A stretch of DNA of 64,000 nucleotides, taken from contig JAGYVD010000002.1 of assembly GCA_021209875.1 (NCBI GenBank), positions 1,240,001 to 1,304,000 of the forward strand, written 5' to 3'. The position numbers and the translations under genes were made by a program. This document shows, piece after piece, positions 11,820 through 23,517 of this stretch; positions within the stretch are counted from its first letter, which is position 1, and the number at the start of each line of letters is the position of its first letter. A model generated the notes under the pieces. That model did no database searches. It saw nothing but the letters and a program-made list of their open reading frames with translations, and was not told the DNA's origin. Source of the stretch: Rosellinia necatrix (Eukaryota > Ascomycota > Sordariomycetes > Xylariales > Xylariaceae).

Positions 11820-14238
11820 TTATAATACATCATCGATCGATCGTGTAATTGGTGTCTCTCCCCTCGTAGGTGGGCTCCGTGGATCGGCGATTTGAGAAGG
11901 GCGCCCAAAAGGAAACAGAGCATGCCTCGGAAACATGGTTTCTCGCGGGGAAAACAGACCCTCTGTAGGCGTCGGCGGTGATTCCACAAATTTCATCCCG
12001 GATAGCTCCGAAAAGGAATCGTGGAGTGGGTTATTTGTCATGGTTTCAACCCTCGGAGACATCATTGTGTCATCAAGGGGGGAGGGCTGAAGCTATTGCA
12101 ACTTCTCGGGGACGCGATACTGCCTCTCGGGGAGGTGATGTCTCCTCTTGGTTACCGAATGGATTCTGCCGCTTGAGACCCATATTGTGATCTTGAAATC
12201 CAAAGTGCTGACTGCCGCCTGGGAAGCCCTGACCAGGGAATCCTGGAGATGGTGGGGGTCTGAAGAAAGACGACGACCTTGGTGGAAATGTGGTCTGCTG
12301 GCTCGGTTCTGCTTGAGGTTCAAGTATTAAAGGAGGCGCAAGTGTGTCGCCAAAATTAAAACGGGCTATAGGTTCCGGCTTCTTCCCTTCCTCCTTTTCT
12401 GACCACGAAAAACTAGAAGGGGCCGACGATGGACCGGGTGAGATCGCCTCGATGTTAGGGGTAGATTTACCACGGGTATGAAGCGCGCTCCTGTCGGGGC
12501 TGGAACCGTTGGGCACAGGCTCCTTCTCGTCGGGTAGTGGCGCCGTCATAGGCTCCTTCGGCTTGATTTCTATAGCGTCGGCCGACAATGTAAGTCGATG
12601 TTTGGTAGGGCTTCTTCCGCTTCTGGGACAAGCGGCCGAGCGGGGCGGGAGTCTCTTTTTCGAAACTTCCTTTTGAAAATCCTGCAGGCAGTACATCAAT
12701 CGCATGTTTGGACTTATCCATCGACTCTTGGCTTGGGCGGAATAGTAGGCGTCATTCACGCTCAGGCCCGGATCCTGATATAGACCGTATGCGATGATCA
12801 AGCTTGCGGAGCGGCTTGCGCCTTGCTGACAGTGAATAAGAACTTTTTTACCCTCTTTAGTGCGCTTGTCAATTGTGTCGCAGAGTGTCATTAAGTCAGT
12901 TGCAATATTGGTGTTATGATCCCACGGCATATGAATGTATTCAGGCTCATTCCATAGGCCCGCTTTAGGTGTTGTGGGGGTCTCCGTGCCGGGCTCCTCA
13001 CGAGGTGGATATTCGAATGCGGTCGCAAAGCTGTCGTTCGTCATCGCTGTATCTGGTATAGGTGATTGGGCCATAGCGTCTGATGATCCTGAATTTACCC
13101 CATTGCTATTGGCAGCCGAAGCCGCGAACGGGTTATGGACCTCTCGAGCCACATTAATTACGACGTCGAATTTCGCTGCCTCCTCTGCCGTGGGTTCCAG
13201 ATAGAGATATACGTTGTCGCCATATATCGCAATCGGGCCGTCTGGGTAGCCCGGGGATTTTTGATCCTCGTTATTCTCCGACTCATCATGGAATGGCTGG
13301 AAATCCATGGCTGCGCGGTTTGCAAGTTGGGGTTTGATTGGCGAGTCTTCTTCCATAATCGTCGAGCCATAATCATCACCTGCGTTGCCCAACTTGGTCG
13401 GGCGCAGCACTTCTGACAACCCGGTGGTGCCGCGTTCGAATACTGTCGGAAATGTCATTCCGCCGGAAGGGCCGAATGTTGATGATTTAATGGTCGAAAG
13501 CATATGGGGCGATGAGGTCGAATGCTTCAGAGATCTGCGCTGTAACATAGGCGGTAAACCAGGTGAGTTTGGCACCTCCGAAATCATAGGGCGAAGGTTA
13601 AGGCCTTGAGAGTCGGTCTTGAGGCTGAGTAAACTGGGCTTTTTCCTCGGGAGGGGGATTTTAGGCTTGATGAAACAGGGCGAAGAAGGCTCCGAGACCA
13701 AGGCAGGATTAGTGGTCGTACATGTTGGAAATGGAGGTTGTATGCAGAGGCCTTTCGTGTTCCTGGCTTTCCTAGGGCCTGGCGACGTCATTGGTCTATG
13801 AAAGGGGCTATTATTGGTGGTACTACGGTCGATCTGTAGGCCGTCCATGTTTGTAGGCAGCTCACCAAACGTGCTCGAGGGAAACGAGCTCAAGGGGATC
13901 AAATTAACAGGCGAGTCGGGAGACGATGAGGGTGAAGGGTCCGACAGAGAAGAGGTATCTGTAGTAAGGGTAGGAGATGAGTCGGCGGATTCCGAATTCT
14001 GCGTCGAAGTACTGTCATGGTGACAGTGCGTATTGCTAGAGAGGGGTCGTAAATGTTGAGTTGTTGGTTGGTTGCGATCGATGTGTCCAGACGCACAAGA
14101 CGACCCGGTGTCCATGTACTTCGGCTCCACGACCGTCACCAACTCTCTCTCCCCTATGCTTTCGCTCTCTGGATCTATTATGGACATAAAAGAGGGTAGC
14201 TGGTCCTCATACATTCGTCGGGCGGCGGCGGAAGGCAT
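11820..14238 (-). CDS. Dual-specificity (MAP kinase) phosphatase, Msg5/Pmp1-like, apparent frame break near 3' end
   Basis: The main frame runs from an ATG at 14238 to a TGA at 12073 (721 residues). A long Ser/Pro-rich N-terminal region precedes a dual-specificity phosphatase domain with the signature HCQQGASRSASLIIAYG (catalytic Cys about residue 470, Arg in the P-loop), a preceding VVINVARE segment and a following AYYSAQAKSRWISPN region. This is the fold of yeast Msg5 and fission yeast Pmp1, which inactivate cell-wall-integrity MAP kinases. Downstream of the TGA, a -1-offset frame (12062-ish to 11820) encodes about 80 residues with NNPLHDSFSELSGMKF, SPPTPTEGLFSP and a PITRSIDDVL end that look like the natural C-terminus. 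The two frames join if one base is absent from the C6 run at 12077-12082 (minus-strand C). No plausible intron fixes this: the only in-phase donor gives a 34-nt intron. An upstream extension of the frame to 14391 exists, but MPSAAARRMYEDQ at 14238 looks the better start. Confidence 0.85.
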
Positions 14239-14954
14239 ATTTGATAACAAGAAAGAAAGGGATCCCAAGCAGTAACCGGAACTCCCTGCTCTCTCCGAAT
14301 CCACTCCTCGGAGGGTTGATTTCGTCTCCGAGGCTTTGGTCGAAATGTTGTTTGCCCGTGCACGGTGAACCCTGCGTATGGCAAGCGGCACTTGTTGAGG
14401 GTTTGAAAAATCGATGTTTTGTGCGAGACAATGTTGAAAGGAAGGCGGTATAGGTATAACCGAGACCTGGTACTGGACAGCGCTGCTGAATCCTTCTCCT
14501 GCACCTCACTCCTTCTCTTACCGGTCTAAGAAAAGACCGTGTTGTCGATCAAAACTCGTTAGATCCTTTGCCGGAGCTCAAAGATGCCAACAAAGGGAAT
14601 TGGACGTGCGCAACGGCCAACGGTGAACCGATCTTACTACTTCCTCAAGGCCCGGCAGCGATAGGGAGAGGCGTCCAAGCCGGGGCAACGATCGATGGGA
14701 AGAAGAGGAAAAGGAACAAATGAGAGAAGTATGTACGATGGGGCAGCGCAAAGGTGGGAGTATGTAGGTAGGTAAAATTAGAAAGGCGTGGGTGTTTCGG
14801 GTGGCTACAAGTCGAAGGCCATTTGCGGAACAGTGGAACTTTAGTTACCAAAACAGGTGACAAGGGGAAGAGACGAACATTGGCCGGCGGGATAAGTTGC
14901 CACTACCTACGTAGTATACCCAGCCAGGTTGCTATGCTAGGTTGCCGGGTTGAA

Positions 14955-14996
14955 AGGTAGCAAGGTAGCAAAGTAGCAAGGTAGCAAGGTAGCCCG
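14955..14996. repeat. 8-bp tandem repeat (GGTAGCAA)
   Basis: About five imperfect copies of GGTAGCAA in direct tandem, in the leader region of the phosphatase gene and next to TAGGTA motifs. Confidence 0.75.
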
Positions 14997-16802
14997 GTTG
15001 CCAGGTAGGTATAGTAGGCAGGGCGGTTGAGGGTTAGGGTACGCGAGATGCGGTACGACCGGCAGCGGATGTTGAAGGCGAGGGCGAAGGACGGAAAAGA
15101 AGCGAGAAGGAAGGAATACCTTGATAGGTGGTGACGATACGAGGAGTGTATGTAAGAGGAGGACGAGGAGGAGTAGTGTAGGTTGAGGGAGGTAGTTGGT
15201 TAGTGCAGGTGTGAGAATTGGACCCGACTAGACAGGACGGGACAAGGCCTCTACACACTACCTCAGGTACCTGGCACCCGGATACACTAGCAGGTAGGTA
15301 CCGGACTAGTCGCCAGATGTCGAGTACACTAGGTAGGTACTGGTATGGGTGCTGGAGTACACCACTGGAGTATCGAGTACCGAGGTAGGTATCGAGGTAG
15401 GCAGGTTGGGTTTAGGTATAGGTAGGCAGACTGGACCGAGACCGATACGCCTCTCTCTCTCCCTCCCTTCACGCTAACTAAAAAAAATAAAAAAAAATAA
15501 AAAATAAAAATAAAAAAAAGAACCCTCTCCTCGAATTTGCTACCAGGGCGGAACTCGAAACAAAACGACTGGCTCGATCGCTACTGGGGGAAGAGGGGAG
15601 AGATCTCGCAAAAGCACGAGGAAAGGAGATTGAATGGACGGATTCTCTCCAGTGGTTGGGAAGGGAGGTAGTTTGGTTGATGTGGGCGCAGGCGTTGGTT
15701 GCCGGTGGGTGGATGGCGGATGGCGCAGAGCAGTCGTGGCCCCCGGCGCTGCAGCAGCGGTAAACGGAATGTAGTGAGTGTGCTAGCCCTGGCGCTTGCA
15801 GGAGGAGTTGCATGTACAGTGCCGTATCTGGGCTCAATAGGGCATCGCGACCGCCTGAGGTACCTGGTATGTTCCGTTTCAACTAGCAGCCGCGGATTCA
15901 GGGACGGAAACGCGACTTGCAGCGGGCTTGGATCACTATCACGGCCCACTGGGTGGGTCTGCCTCTCAGCTGCGCTTCCGCCTAGTACGGGTACCGCGAA
16001 GTGACTTGACCTGACTCTCTCCCATCTTCAAGGGACCCTGCCTAGAGACCCCGTCACAGGGCTTAATCGTGGTCACTACTCGCCTGAAGCAAGCCCCTAA
16101 GTTAGTATGCCTCTCGCGGTATAGTTTCATAAAGCCCTTTCATTCTAGGCCGCGCTAGTACCGCACCGCATTCTCTCCCACATTCTTGTCTCTGGAGGAC
16201 AAACAACACTCCAGCCCGTGCCTGCTCCTCGACAAACCGTCGCCAATTGGCGCAAGGTAGTGTTCACACTCCCGCGGCCTGTGTACGGGAGTGTGGTGTA
16301 GCGTGCTCGTACTTGCAGATGGTGTGTTCCATCATCTGTATGCCGAGTTCTACGGCCTCCACTCTGCTGAGGCATGGAGGAGCACCTCGGCACCTGAGTG
16401 GCTGGCTTGGGAGCCCATTGGCAAGGATTGATGTTTGCGAAACGAGACGCCCGCCAAAAACAGGGGGGTCGCTGGTGATGAGCGTCTATTAATAGCCCCC
16501 TGCAGCCAAGTCGGCGCCAAAACTCAGCAAATCAGCTGGCTCCGGGCCAATTTGGCAATGCAGCCCGTCATTTTTCAAAGCCGCCGATCGACTTCCTCCT
16601 CTACCAGATACAGCCACGCCAAGCCTCTCGAGAGGGTTCCGCGGAATCAGAAGCGCGAGAGGTGTCCTCTGGGCGGCTCTTGATACTCGCATGCTCGGTC
16701 TCAGTTGGCATTACTCGTACATCACAATCAATTCCTCTTCCCGGCCTGGGCAGGGCGTTGCCGTTACTGTTGTAGGGACGGACATGTTCTTCTATCCGCC
16801 GT

Positions 16803-16884
16803 GGCGGTGGTAGTGGTGGTGGTGGTCATCATGGTGATGGTGGTGATGGTGATGATGGTGATGGTGGTGATGGTGGTAGTAATC
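16803..16884. repeat. GGT/GAT trinucleotide repeat tract
   Basis: Interrupted triplet tract of GTG, GGT and GAT units over about 80 bases. It produces open frames of Val/Met that are not taken as coding. Confidence 0.8.
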
Positions 16885-19857
16885 CGTCCTCCCACCGCAC
16901 CGTGTCTCTATACAACCTTCACGTGGTTTGCGCGGCCTCACTCAGACGCCGACTTGCTCCTCACTGTGTCATCGTGACCTGCATAGGACCCGCCAGCATG
17001 CACTCCCATTGGCATATGCGTGTGAAAGCGACTGGATAGCATGAGACAAAAGTAAATCTTTGCCCATTGCAGGCTAAAATGCATGACCAACTCTATCGGG
17101 ATTAACATGTCTTTTTGAGTCAAATATTGGATTCTGTTCTCGGGGCAGTTTATGGGAGTCGCTCAATGCTGTACTACATTATCTGTAAACCATATACTGT
17201 AACGAATACATAATTAGATCTATCAATATCGCAAAGAGTTTTCATAGGCTAATACAGACTTTCCCATTTCCGAATGAAGAGGCTGAGGGCTATATATAGA
17301 ACTAATTTGAAGGAGTCTGTTGGTTATGGAAAAGCTAATGATACGTCGCGGAGTATGACGGTATAATTACTATATAGACAAGGCCATATACCATGCCACC
17401 CCACAGAATACTAAAAAGGGAGCAGCAAGCCACGTGTATTATAACCTTACAACATGGTGGCCATATTGTCAGATGACCGAATGATTCAATCGCGCCAGCT
17501 CGCATCTATAGAGGATGCTGATAACTACCTACTGTCAACTGCTAGGTGTGGACTCAGCTACCACGCTGCTTCGGTACTAAGTTAGTGCAGTGCTTCATGG
17601 CAAGTACTTAGGTGTCTTGAGCTCACCTGAATTTGTGGTGTACTTTATGTTGTATGCCCTGAGTAATGAGAGTGAGACTACTGGTAGTCACCGTTTATAC
17701 CTTGGTTAGCTTCGTGGCCATCTACACTACTAGTGTAGACTGGCGACGGGGAAGATAGACTGGATCTAACTAGGTAGAGTTGAAGGCCCATTAATTCCCG
17801 GAGCATAGGTTTGTAGTTGTAGTGTACTACGGTGTGTACATACATATCGTAGTCTCCATAAATATTTCTCCATTCCTTGATGATTTGTGAAAAGGTCTGA
17901 ATCGGCTTGGCAAGTCTGAAACGTTCAAGTTAAAGAGGGCCCTGATACACCTGATTCACTAGCCCCATAGCCAACCTCCGACCTGTAACCCAGATAGTCA
18001 TCGCCAACAGGGTCGTGGCAACCCGTAGTGAGCCCGAGCAACAAGGCTGATTGCTGGCTTAGGAGCCGACGTTGTCGAGGCTGAGGTCTTGTTGAACTGG
18101 CGGCATCATCGAATCTAGCTCGCAGTAGACACGACACTAGATGAATCTGCCGGGCCTAGAACAAGCCGCCGTTCACAACAAACAAACCGCGCCTCTCTCA
18201 TGTTATGAACTCATGGTAACAGTAAAGGGTGACTGTTGCCAAGCCGCGGCCCTACTCATCAGCCTCAAGGCAGGACGGTTCGCGTTTGCGTCATTGACAC
18301 TACTCGGATTTAAGTGTTGCTGACACGGTGAGTCGAGAGGATTTAATGAGTTGCACGGCTTCACCGTGATCCTTTCCAGGTAGCGTTGATTCAACAGTTT
18401 CCGATTCCCTTTTTTTCGATAGTGAGTTCTATGGTTATTCCCAGGTAGGCATTCCTTCTATCTAGCTTCGACCTGTTCTAGCAGATCTCTTATGAAGACG
18501 CTAGTGAGAAGATCCTCATTAGTGGAGATGGAATTGGGTATTTTTTTTTTTTGTCGAGATGACACATGAGCTAAATTTGTCACTCTTTGATGAAGAAGAC
18601 CAAGCCCTTAGTTACTATTTAGCTGACTTTGCACAATTTAGACCACATTTTACACACCGCAAATAAACTACACGCTTCCTTCAGCCCCGTCGTATAGACA
18701 TGTATATACGTGCGTATGAATCGAGTTTGGTTAAGCATCGAGGTAAATTCCGTGCTTAGCAACGGTTCACATACACCCCAACTCGGCCCCAATTCAGCGA
18801 CCAGCGAAGCGCTAGGCACGGCTCTCCGTCAAGGAGATTTGAGATGCCATGTCACTGTGAACTAGCACACTAGTTAGTGTCGAGTAAATCCAGCGTGAGA
18901 GTGACGGGGCCGTGGGGGTATTTGCGTGGCCTTGAGACCATCGAACTTTCTCATGAACCCAACCGATGGAAGGCCACCCTCAGCTGCATCTGACGCGGCG
19001 CTTTTCGTAACGGCATGAATCTTGCGAGAGACGCTTTCGACTTCAACAACAGAAACCGAGATCGGACACCAGACCCACGCGCCCGAGATGAAAGGAAGGA
19101 ATTGACTCAAATGGCCAGGGTCGAGAAGCCATTCTCATGAAGCATATGATACTAGACCCAGCCATGGGCCTTCACCATGGTCGACAATTAGCAGGCGGGG
19201 GTAAATGTGTCGAACCACTTATATACCAGGCATCGATGTGAATGGGCAGTCAAGGGGGCATATGCCGCAACCGAAACCGAAGCCCATGAAATTAAGAGCG
19301 AGAGGAGATCCAGGTTCAATACCCTTGTAGGTGATTGGTAGGAGCGTCCAACAAACGAGGCGACAAGGCTTCTGGTATGTAGGTAGGTATAGGCTGCTTG
19401 TAGGACGAGATATTAGCCGTCATAAAAGAAGCATGGTATAGCGTAAAATATTTTAAAACATCTCTGTAAGGTACTATGTATGGAAGAGGCATACATATCG
19501 CGCGTGATTGCAAAAGAGCTACTCCTTTCGGAGCAAGATGCGTCGCTCGACCATGGTCAGGCAATATAGGTATGCAATCACCTGCAGCTCTCCGATGGCC
19601 GTTTGATCGGCTTTCACAGCAAGGGTAAGCGAGCTGCGAAGCCCCTCGAATTTCCGTTTGCGGCTCTGTAATCCCACCTTTTCGGCGGCACCCCCATCCC
19701 CTGCGTGCAACCGAGTGCAACGGTATACATACATAGGTGGTTCACCGGGGCAGGTAGACGGAAGCCGAATCGATATGGTCTTGGGCAAGTAGTGTAGACC
19801 TTTTCCCGGTACGTGAGCGAACTATGGACTATGCAGGTAGTGTAGTATTCCCCCCAG

Positions 19858-19933
19858 GACCGTGAGAGGGACCGTGAGAGGGACCGTGGGAAGGACCGTG
19901 GGAAAGACCGTGGGAAAGACCGTGGGAAAGACC
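19858..19933. repeat. 12-bp minisatellite (GACCGTGRGARR)
   Basis: Six full copies and one partial copy of a 12-bp unit, two of type GACCGTGAGAGG and the rest GACCGTGGGAAR. The 12-bp length keeps all frames open, giving periodic peptides (FPTV, SHGL, RSFP) in three minus-strand frames; these are not considered genes. Confidence 0.85.
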
Positions 19934-20305
19934 GGTTCCGGGGCGGGCACACAACCAGCTTGCCCGCCGGCGGTGGTGAAGGGAGCAGGTATCACATAAT
20001 TGTTGGAACATATGCCTGCAGCAGCAACGCCAAGTGCGAAATGCAGCTCACGGATAGTTTCCGATATCACCTGCATGGTGGCAGGCATTGTAATACATAT
20101 ATATTGTGCTCGCAACCTTGACCCCTCGTGACCCGTAGCGAAATGCCTCTTCTCCCAGCGCGAGAGGACTGATGCAACCCCTCCGCGCACCATGCCCCCC
20201 CCCTTTGGGTGCCTTCTCGCATGGCGCTTTATATAAGCGACCTCTTTGATACCTACCTGACGGAGGCATGCCAATAACTTGCCGCCGCTCCCTCCCCCCG
20301 CGCGC

Positions 20306-20328
20306 GCATCCGCGAAATTCGCGGATGC
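20306..20328. repeat. 23-bp perfect palindrome (11-bp arms, 1-bp centre)
   Basis: The arm GCATCCGCGAA is followed by a single A and then its exact reverse complement TTCGCGGATGC. It lies in a short GC-rich island inside the gene-free block. It could form a hairpin or be a dimeric protein-binding site. Confidence 0.8.
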
Positions 20329-21040
20329 TTTATGCTCCGTGCTGTCGGATAAATGTGCTTTCTCTGTAGGGCCCGGCGCACTCCGCCTCTCAACTCCGCT
20401 GTCCTCCGCTAATAAGCTTGCTCTTCGTCTGTACCCGACGTCGAAGCAACAACAAAAAAAAAAAAAACACGAAACGAGGATCAACGCAAGCTCGCGACGG
20501 CCACCAACCGTAGGAGCCTAGAGCGCTTTCGCAAAACGACGAAAAACCCGACATGTCTGACACGTTACATACCCGTTGACCAAATGTGCTCGGTGACAGC
20601 GGCACTTGCATGGACAGGTTCACAAGTTCTTTATAGATGCTACCGGAAGGGGGGTTAGACGGACGCCGGCTGTTGGTACCGCTCGTTGACAACGACGGAT
20701 ACAAACCAAGTGTAGCCATTCTCAACCAAGCCCCAGAGATTTTAGAGGTAATCCGGTGTCTCCAATTATCCAAGGTGGGAACTCCAAGGGTAAGGTTCAT
20801 AACCGCTGGTCTCCTTGCTTCCATGATATTGGGGTTCGAGCCTGCCTAGCCTATATGGCACCTGCGCCTTCTAGAATGAAACTGCTTCCCTAGTAGCTCT
20901 GATGCGGGAGACATCTGGCCCGGGTAAGGAACTGTGTGGTTGCAGCTAGGATACCTGCCATGAAAATACTCTTCGGGATCCGACTGCGGGGATTTCTTGA
21001 ACGTTAGGGCCGTATATGTATATCACTTGACCATACAAAT

Positions 21041-21042
<2 letters not shown>

Positions 21043-21071
<29 letters not shown>

Positions 21072-21086
21072 CTATACATACATATT

Positions 21087-21122
<36 letters not shown>
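21043..21122. repeat. AT/CA dinucleotide microsatellite
   Basis: (AT)n at about 21043-21070, a short CACACACA/CATACATA bridge, then (TA)n at about 21100-21121. Confidence 0.85.
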
Positions 21123-21352
21123 GTTAACTATACACAGTTACATATATGAGTTTACCAGCTGCTACCGTGCATCAAAGTTTCCCAAGTTCCTGGTGTTGAA
21201 CAGAGCGGTCGACGTAATTTAACAAGACGGATGGCCCCAGCGTCTTCACTAAGGGTTCCAAACGTCTACGATGCAGTAGATTCCATCATCACTCGTTTCA
21301 CACGGTTGGTATCACACTGTCACGTTATTACGCTGGCACTGACGTACCTGTG

Positions 21353-21408
21353 CTAACATACTGACATACTGACATACTGACATACTGACATACTGACATA
21401 CATACATA
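21353..21408. repeat. 8-bp tandem repeat (CTGACATA)
   Basis: Five exact copies of CTGACATA from 21361, with partial copies on both sides. Confidence 0.85.
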
Positions 21409-22440
21409 CCTACACACGTAAGGTACATCCAGAGACATGACGAGGAGAGATAGCACGGACCAGAGGCGGAAATTATTGATCGTTTTATGTGCTATGCAGT
21501 CAGTAGTGTAGCGTAGATCACGGTGATTAACATCATCATGATATGTCTAGATAGGCATTATCAAGTTCGAGATATAACACACGGGCCTCCTCCTGCTCTC
21601 AGGCTCTCTCCGCACCATTGGCCCATTGGCCCGTTGGTCTGTGTGCCCTGGCCCGCCAATCTGAAAACAGGGATGGGATGGTCGGCTCGACCTGTAACTG
21701 GGGGAGCGCTGCTGCAGCTTGCGTCCCGCTTGCTCGTGCTTCTTAACCCGAACGGGCGAAGATGGACATATAGCGACCGGTTTTGGTCGCTCGCCACGGT
21801 CCAAACGGGTGTGTCCAGCCCCCCTTCCACACAATAGCGCGTCGTGGGACACGGTGATCTATGAATCGGCTACCAAACACTTGCAGTAGTCCATCTACAT
21901 ACGCTACCTAGTGTGCGCTCCAGCAAACTCACTGGCCGGCAGGTCAAAGCAGCGGGTCGGTGTGGGAAAGAGGTGTAGTCCAGTACCTCACCAGCACATT
22001 GGACGGGAGCCTGCCGCTTACGGGTTGCCTATAACTAGCGCTCGTTCCACTCGACGTCCCCCCAACCACCAGGTCGTGTCGGGCTGGGTTGGTTGTCGGT
22101 GCCGTGGTGGTATGTGGTTATGTAGCTAGCGTGCATTTCCTAGGCAAGCCCCGGCCCAAGGACGGTCCAAGGGCCCATGCAAAGAGGTGAGATATGATGG
22201 ACTGAGCCGGGGGAGGAGGGAGGGAAGGAGGTAAGGAGGGAAGGGAGTGAGTGAGGGAGTGCAGAGATAAAGGGGCACGATGCAAGTCCGTCACCGGCTG
22301 GCTGGGTTGGTCAGTGCCATTCTATTTAGAATACGACGAGGAATAGGGCGGGGGAAGTTCTGTATCGGTAAGTCGGTAAGTTTACCAAATGTTCGGTAAA
22401 GCCAGCCCTGGAGTACTGTAGTCATAAATACAACTACTTA

Positions 22441-22480
22441 GACACACACAACAGACAACAGACAACAGACAACAGACACG
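22441..22480. repeat. 7-bp tandem repeat (ACAACAG)
   Basis: Four copies of ACAGACA/ACAACAG-type units following a short ACACACA run. Confidence 0.7.
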
Positions 22481-23107
22481 GACACTGACTACGGACTGCC
22501 CTGCACTTGTATGCATCATCGTGCTCATCGTGCTCATCGCACAAATCGTATGCCGCCCTCACTCGGTATAACCGATTCGTTTTCGGCCTTACGTGAAGAA
22601 ATCGTGAACCCCTCTCGTCGGCACCAGCGTTCCCCATCTTTCTCCAAGTCGTTGTTGTCAAGTGTCCAAGTCGGCGGCGAGTGAGCGGGCTCGTAAAATA
22701 GGGGAGCTGGACAGACTGGGGCTTCGGGTGCCAATCCAGCATCTCTTCTCGATGCACCCTTGCTGCAGACACAAGCACCTGTTCCCAGTCACGGCCGTCT
22801 TCCCACTTGGGCCCTGATGTGGGAAGTGGGAAGAATTACCAGGGCTCGATCAGCAAAACAATCATAACCAGAATCCTCCACTTTGTTTCCATCCGCTTTC
22901 CTCACGCTCGGTAAATTCCCCGACAACAACAGAAACACGCCCTATCCCGAATCACCACCGCCGGTGTTTAGCTTTGGCCCATTCTCGCCCGACTCGCCCG
23001 GCTCGCCCGACTCCCCTTGCCTGCCCGCTGTCTGCCTGCCTCGAAGAACCTAACCTTAGACTGGATAGGTCGTCCGTCCGTTGGATCGTCGGCCGATTAG
23101 GTGCCTA

Positions 23108-23195
23108 TCCGCTTACCTACCTACTTACCTCCTACCTACATACATACCTGCCTACACTATCTGCCTACCTAACCTACCTACCTACCCTGGTATTC
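23108..23195. repeat. Dense TACC/CTAC repeat tract upstream of the 1161-aa protein gene
   Basis: Interrupted (CTAC)n/(TACC)n array, the densest cluster of the TACCTA motif in the window, about 330 bases upstream of the next start codon and inside a CT-rich leader. Confidence 0.7.
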
Positions 23196-23517
23196 GCTCA
23201 CCTCCTCATCTCACGAGGTCATTCTGCCAACGCCCCCCCCTTAGAGCTGCATGCATTCCCATCTCAATCCCGCCTGTCGCGCAGTTGGGCCTCGAGTAAG
23301 CTTTGTGGACGTGGCTGCTTGGATGGGACGTATTGTTATATTCATTTTCTTTGTTCTTCGGACGACCTCGACAGATCTGACCTAGTACGACCTGGAACAT
23401 CTAAAAGGCGCTCGAAACAAATAATACCGGGGCCTCCGGGACTTTTGAAGCAGCTACTGGAAACAAGGGAGAGGGAGAGTGAGAGAGAGAGAAAAAAAAA
23501 AAAAAGAAAGACAAGAG

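Larger units (their letters stand above)
14239..23517. other. 9.3-kb region without a supportable gene
   Basis: No open frame here shows a recognisable domain, coherent codon use or convincing splice structure. The first 1.2 kb is the likely promoter and leader of the phosphatase gene (CT-rich on the minus strand). 14880-15440 is full of TAGGTA-type motifs; 15480-15520 is an A-rich run with interspersed T. 17130-17400 and 18500-18750 are AT-rich. 20250-20530 is GC-rich. Several simple and tandem repeats are listed separately. From 22900 on, CT-rich and TACC-rich leader of the next gene begins. Long non-coding RNAs or decayed elements cannot be excluded. Confidence 0.45.

Noticed and set aside
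12087..12120. 34-nt intron to fix the phosphatase frame (donor GTATCG, acceptor TTCAG)
   Set aside because: In phase, but far below the 50-nt minimum seen in this window and lacks a branch site.
14955..15000. Possible CRISPR-like array in tandem repeats
   Set aside because: Units are 8 bp without spacers in a eukaryotic genome; simple tandem repeat.
15478..15949. Two overlapping minus-strand frames of 134 and 122 residues
   Set aside because: Compositional; no domain, and the first ends in a Phe run from an A-rich tract.
19822..20484. 220-residue minus-strand frame containing the 12-bp minisatellite
   Set aside because: Open because of the 12-bp periodicity; poly-Phe/Cys start from an A-run and no recognisable domain.
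21767..21795. Short inverted repeat GCGACC...GGTCGC
   Set aside because: Only a 6-bp stem; expected by chance at this frequency.
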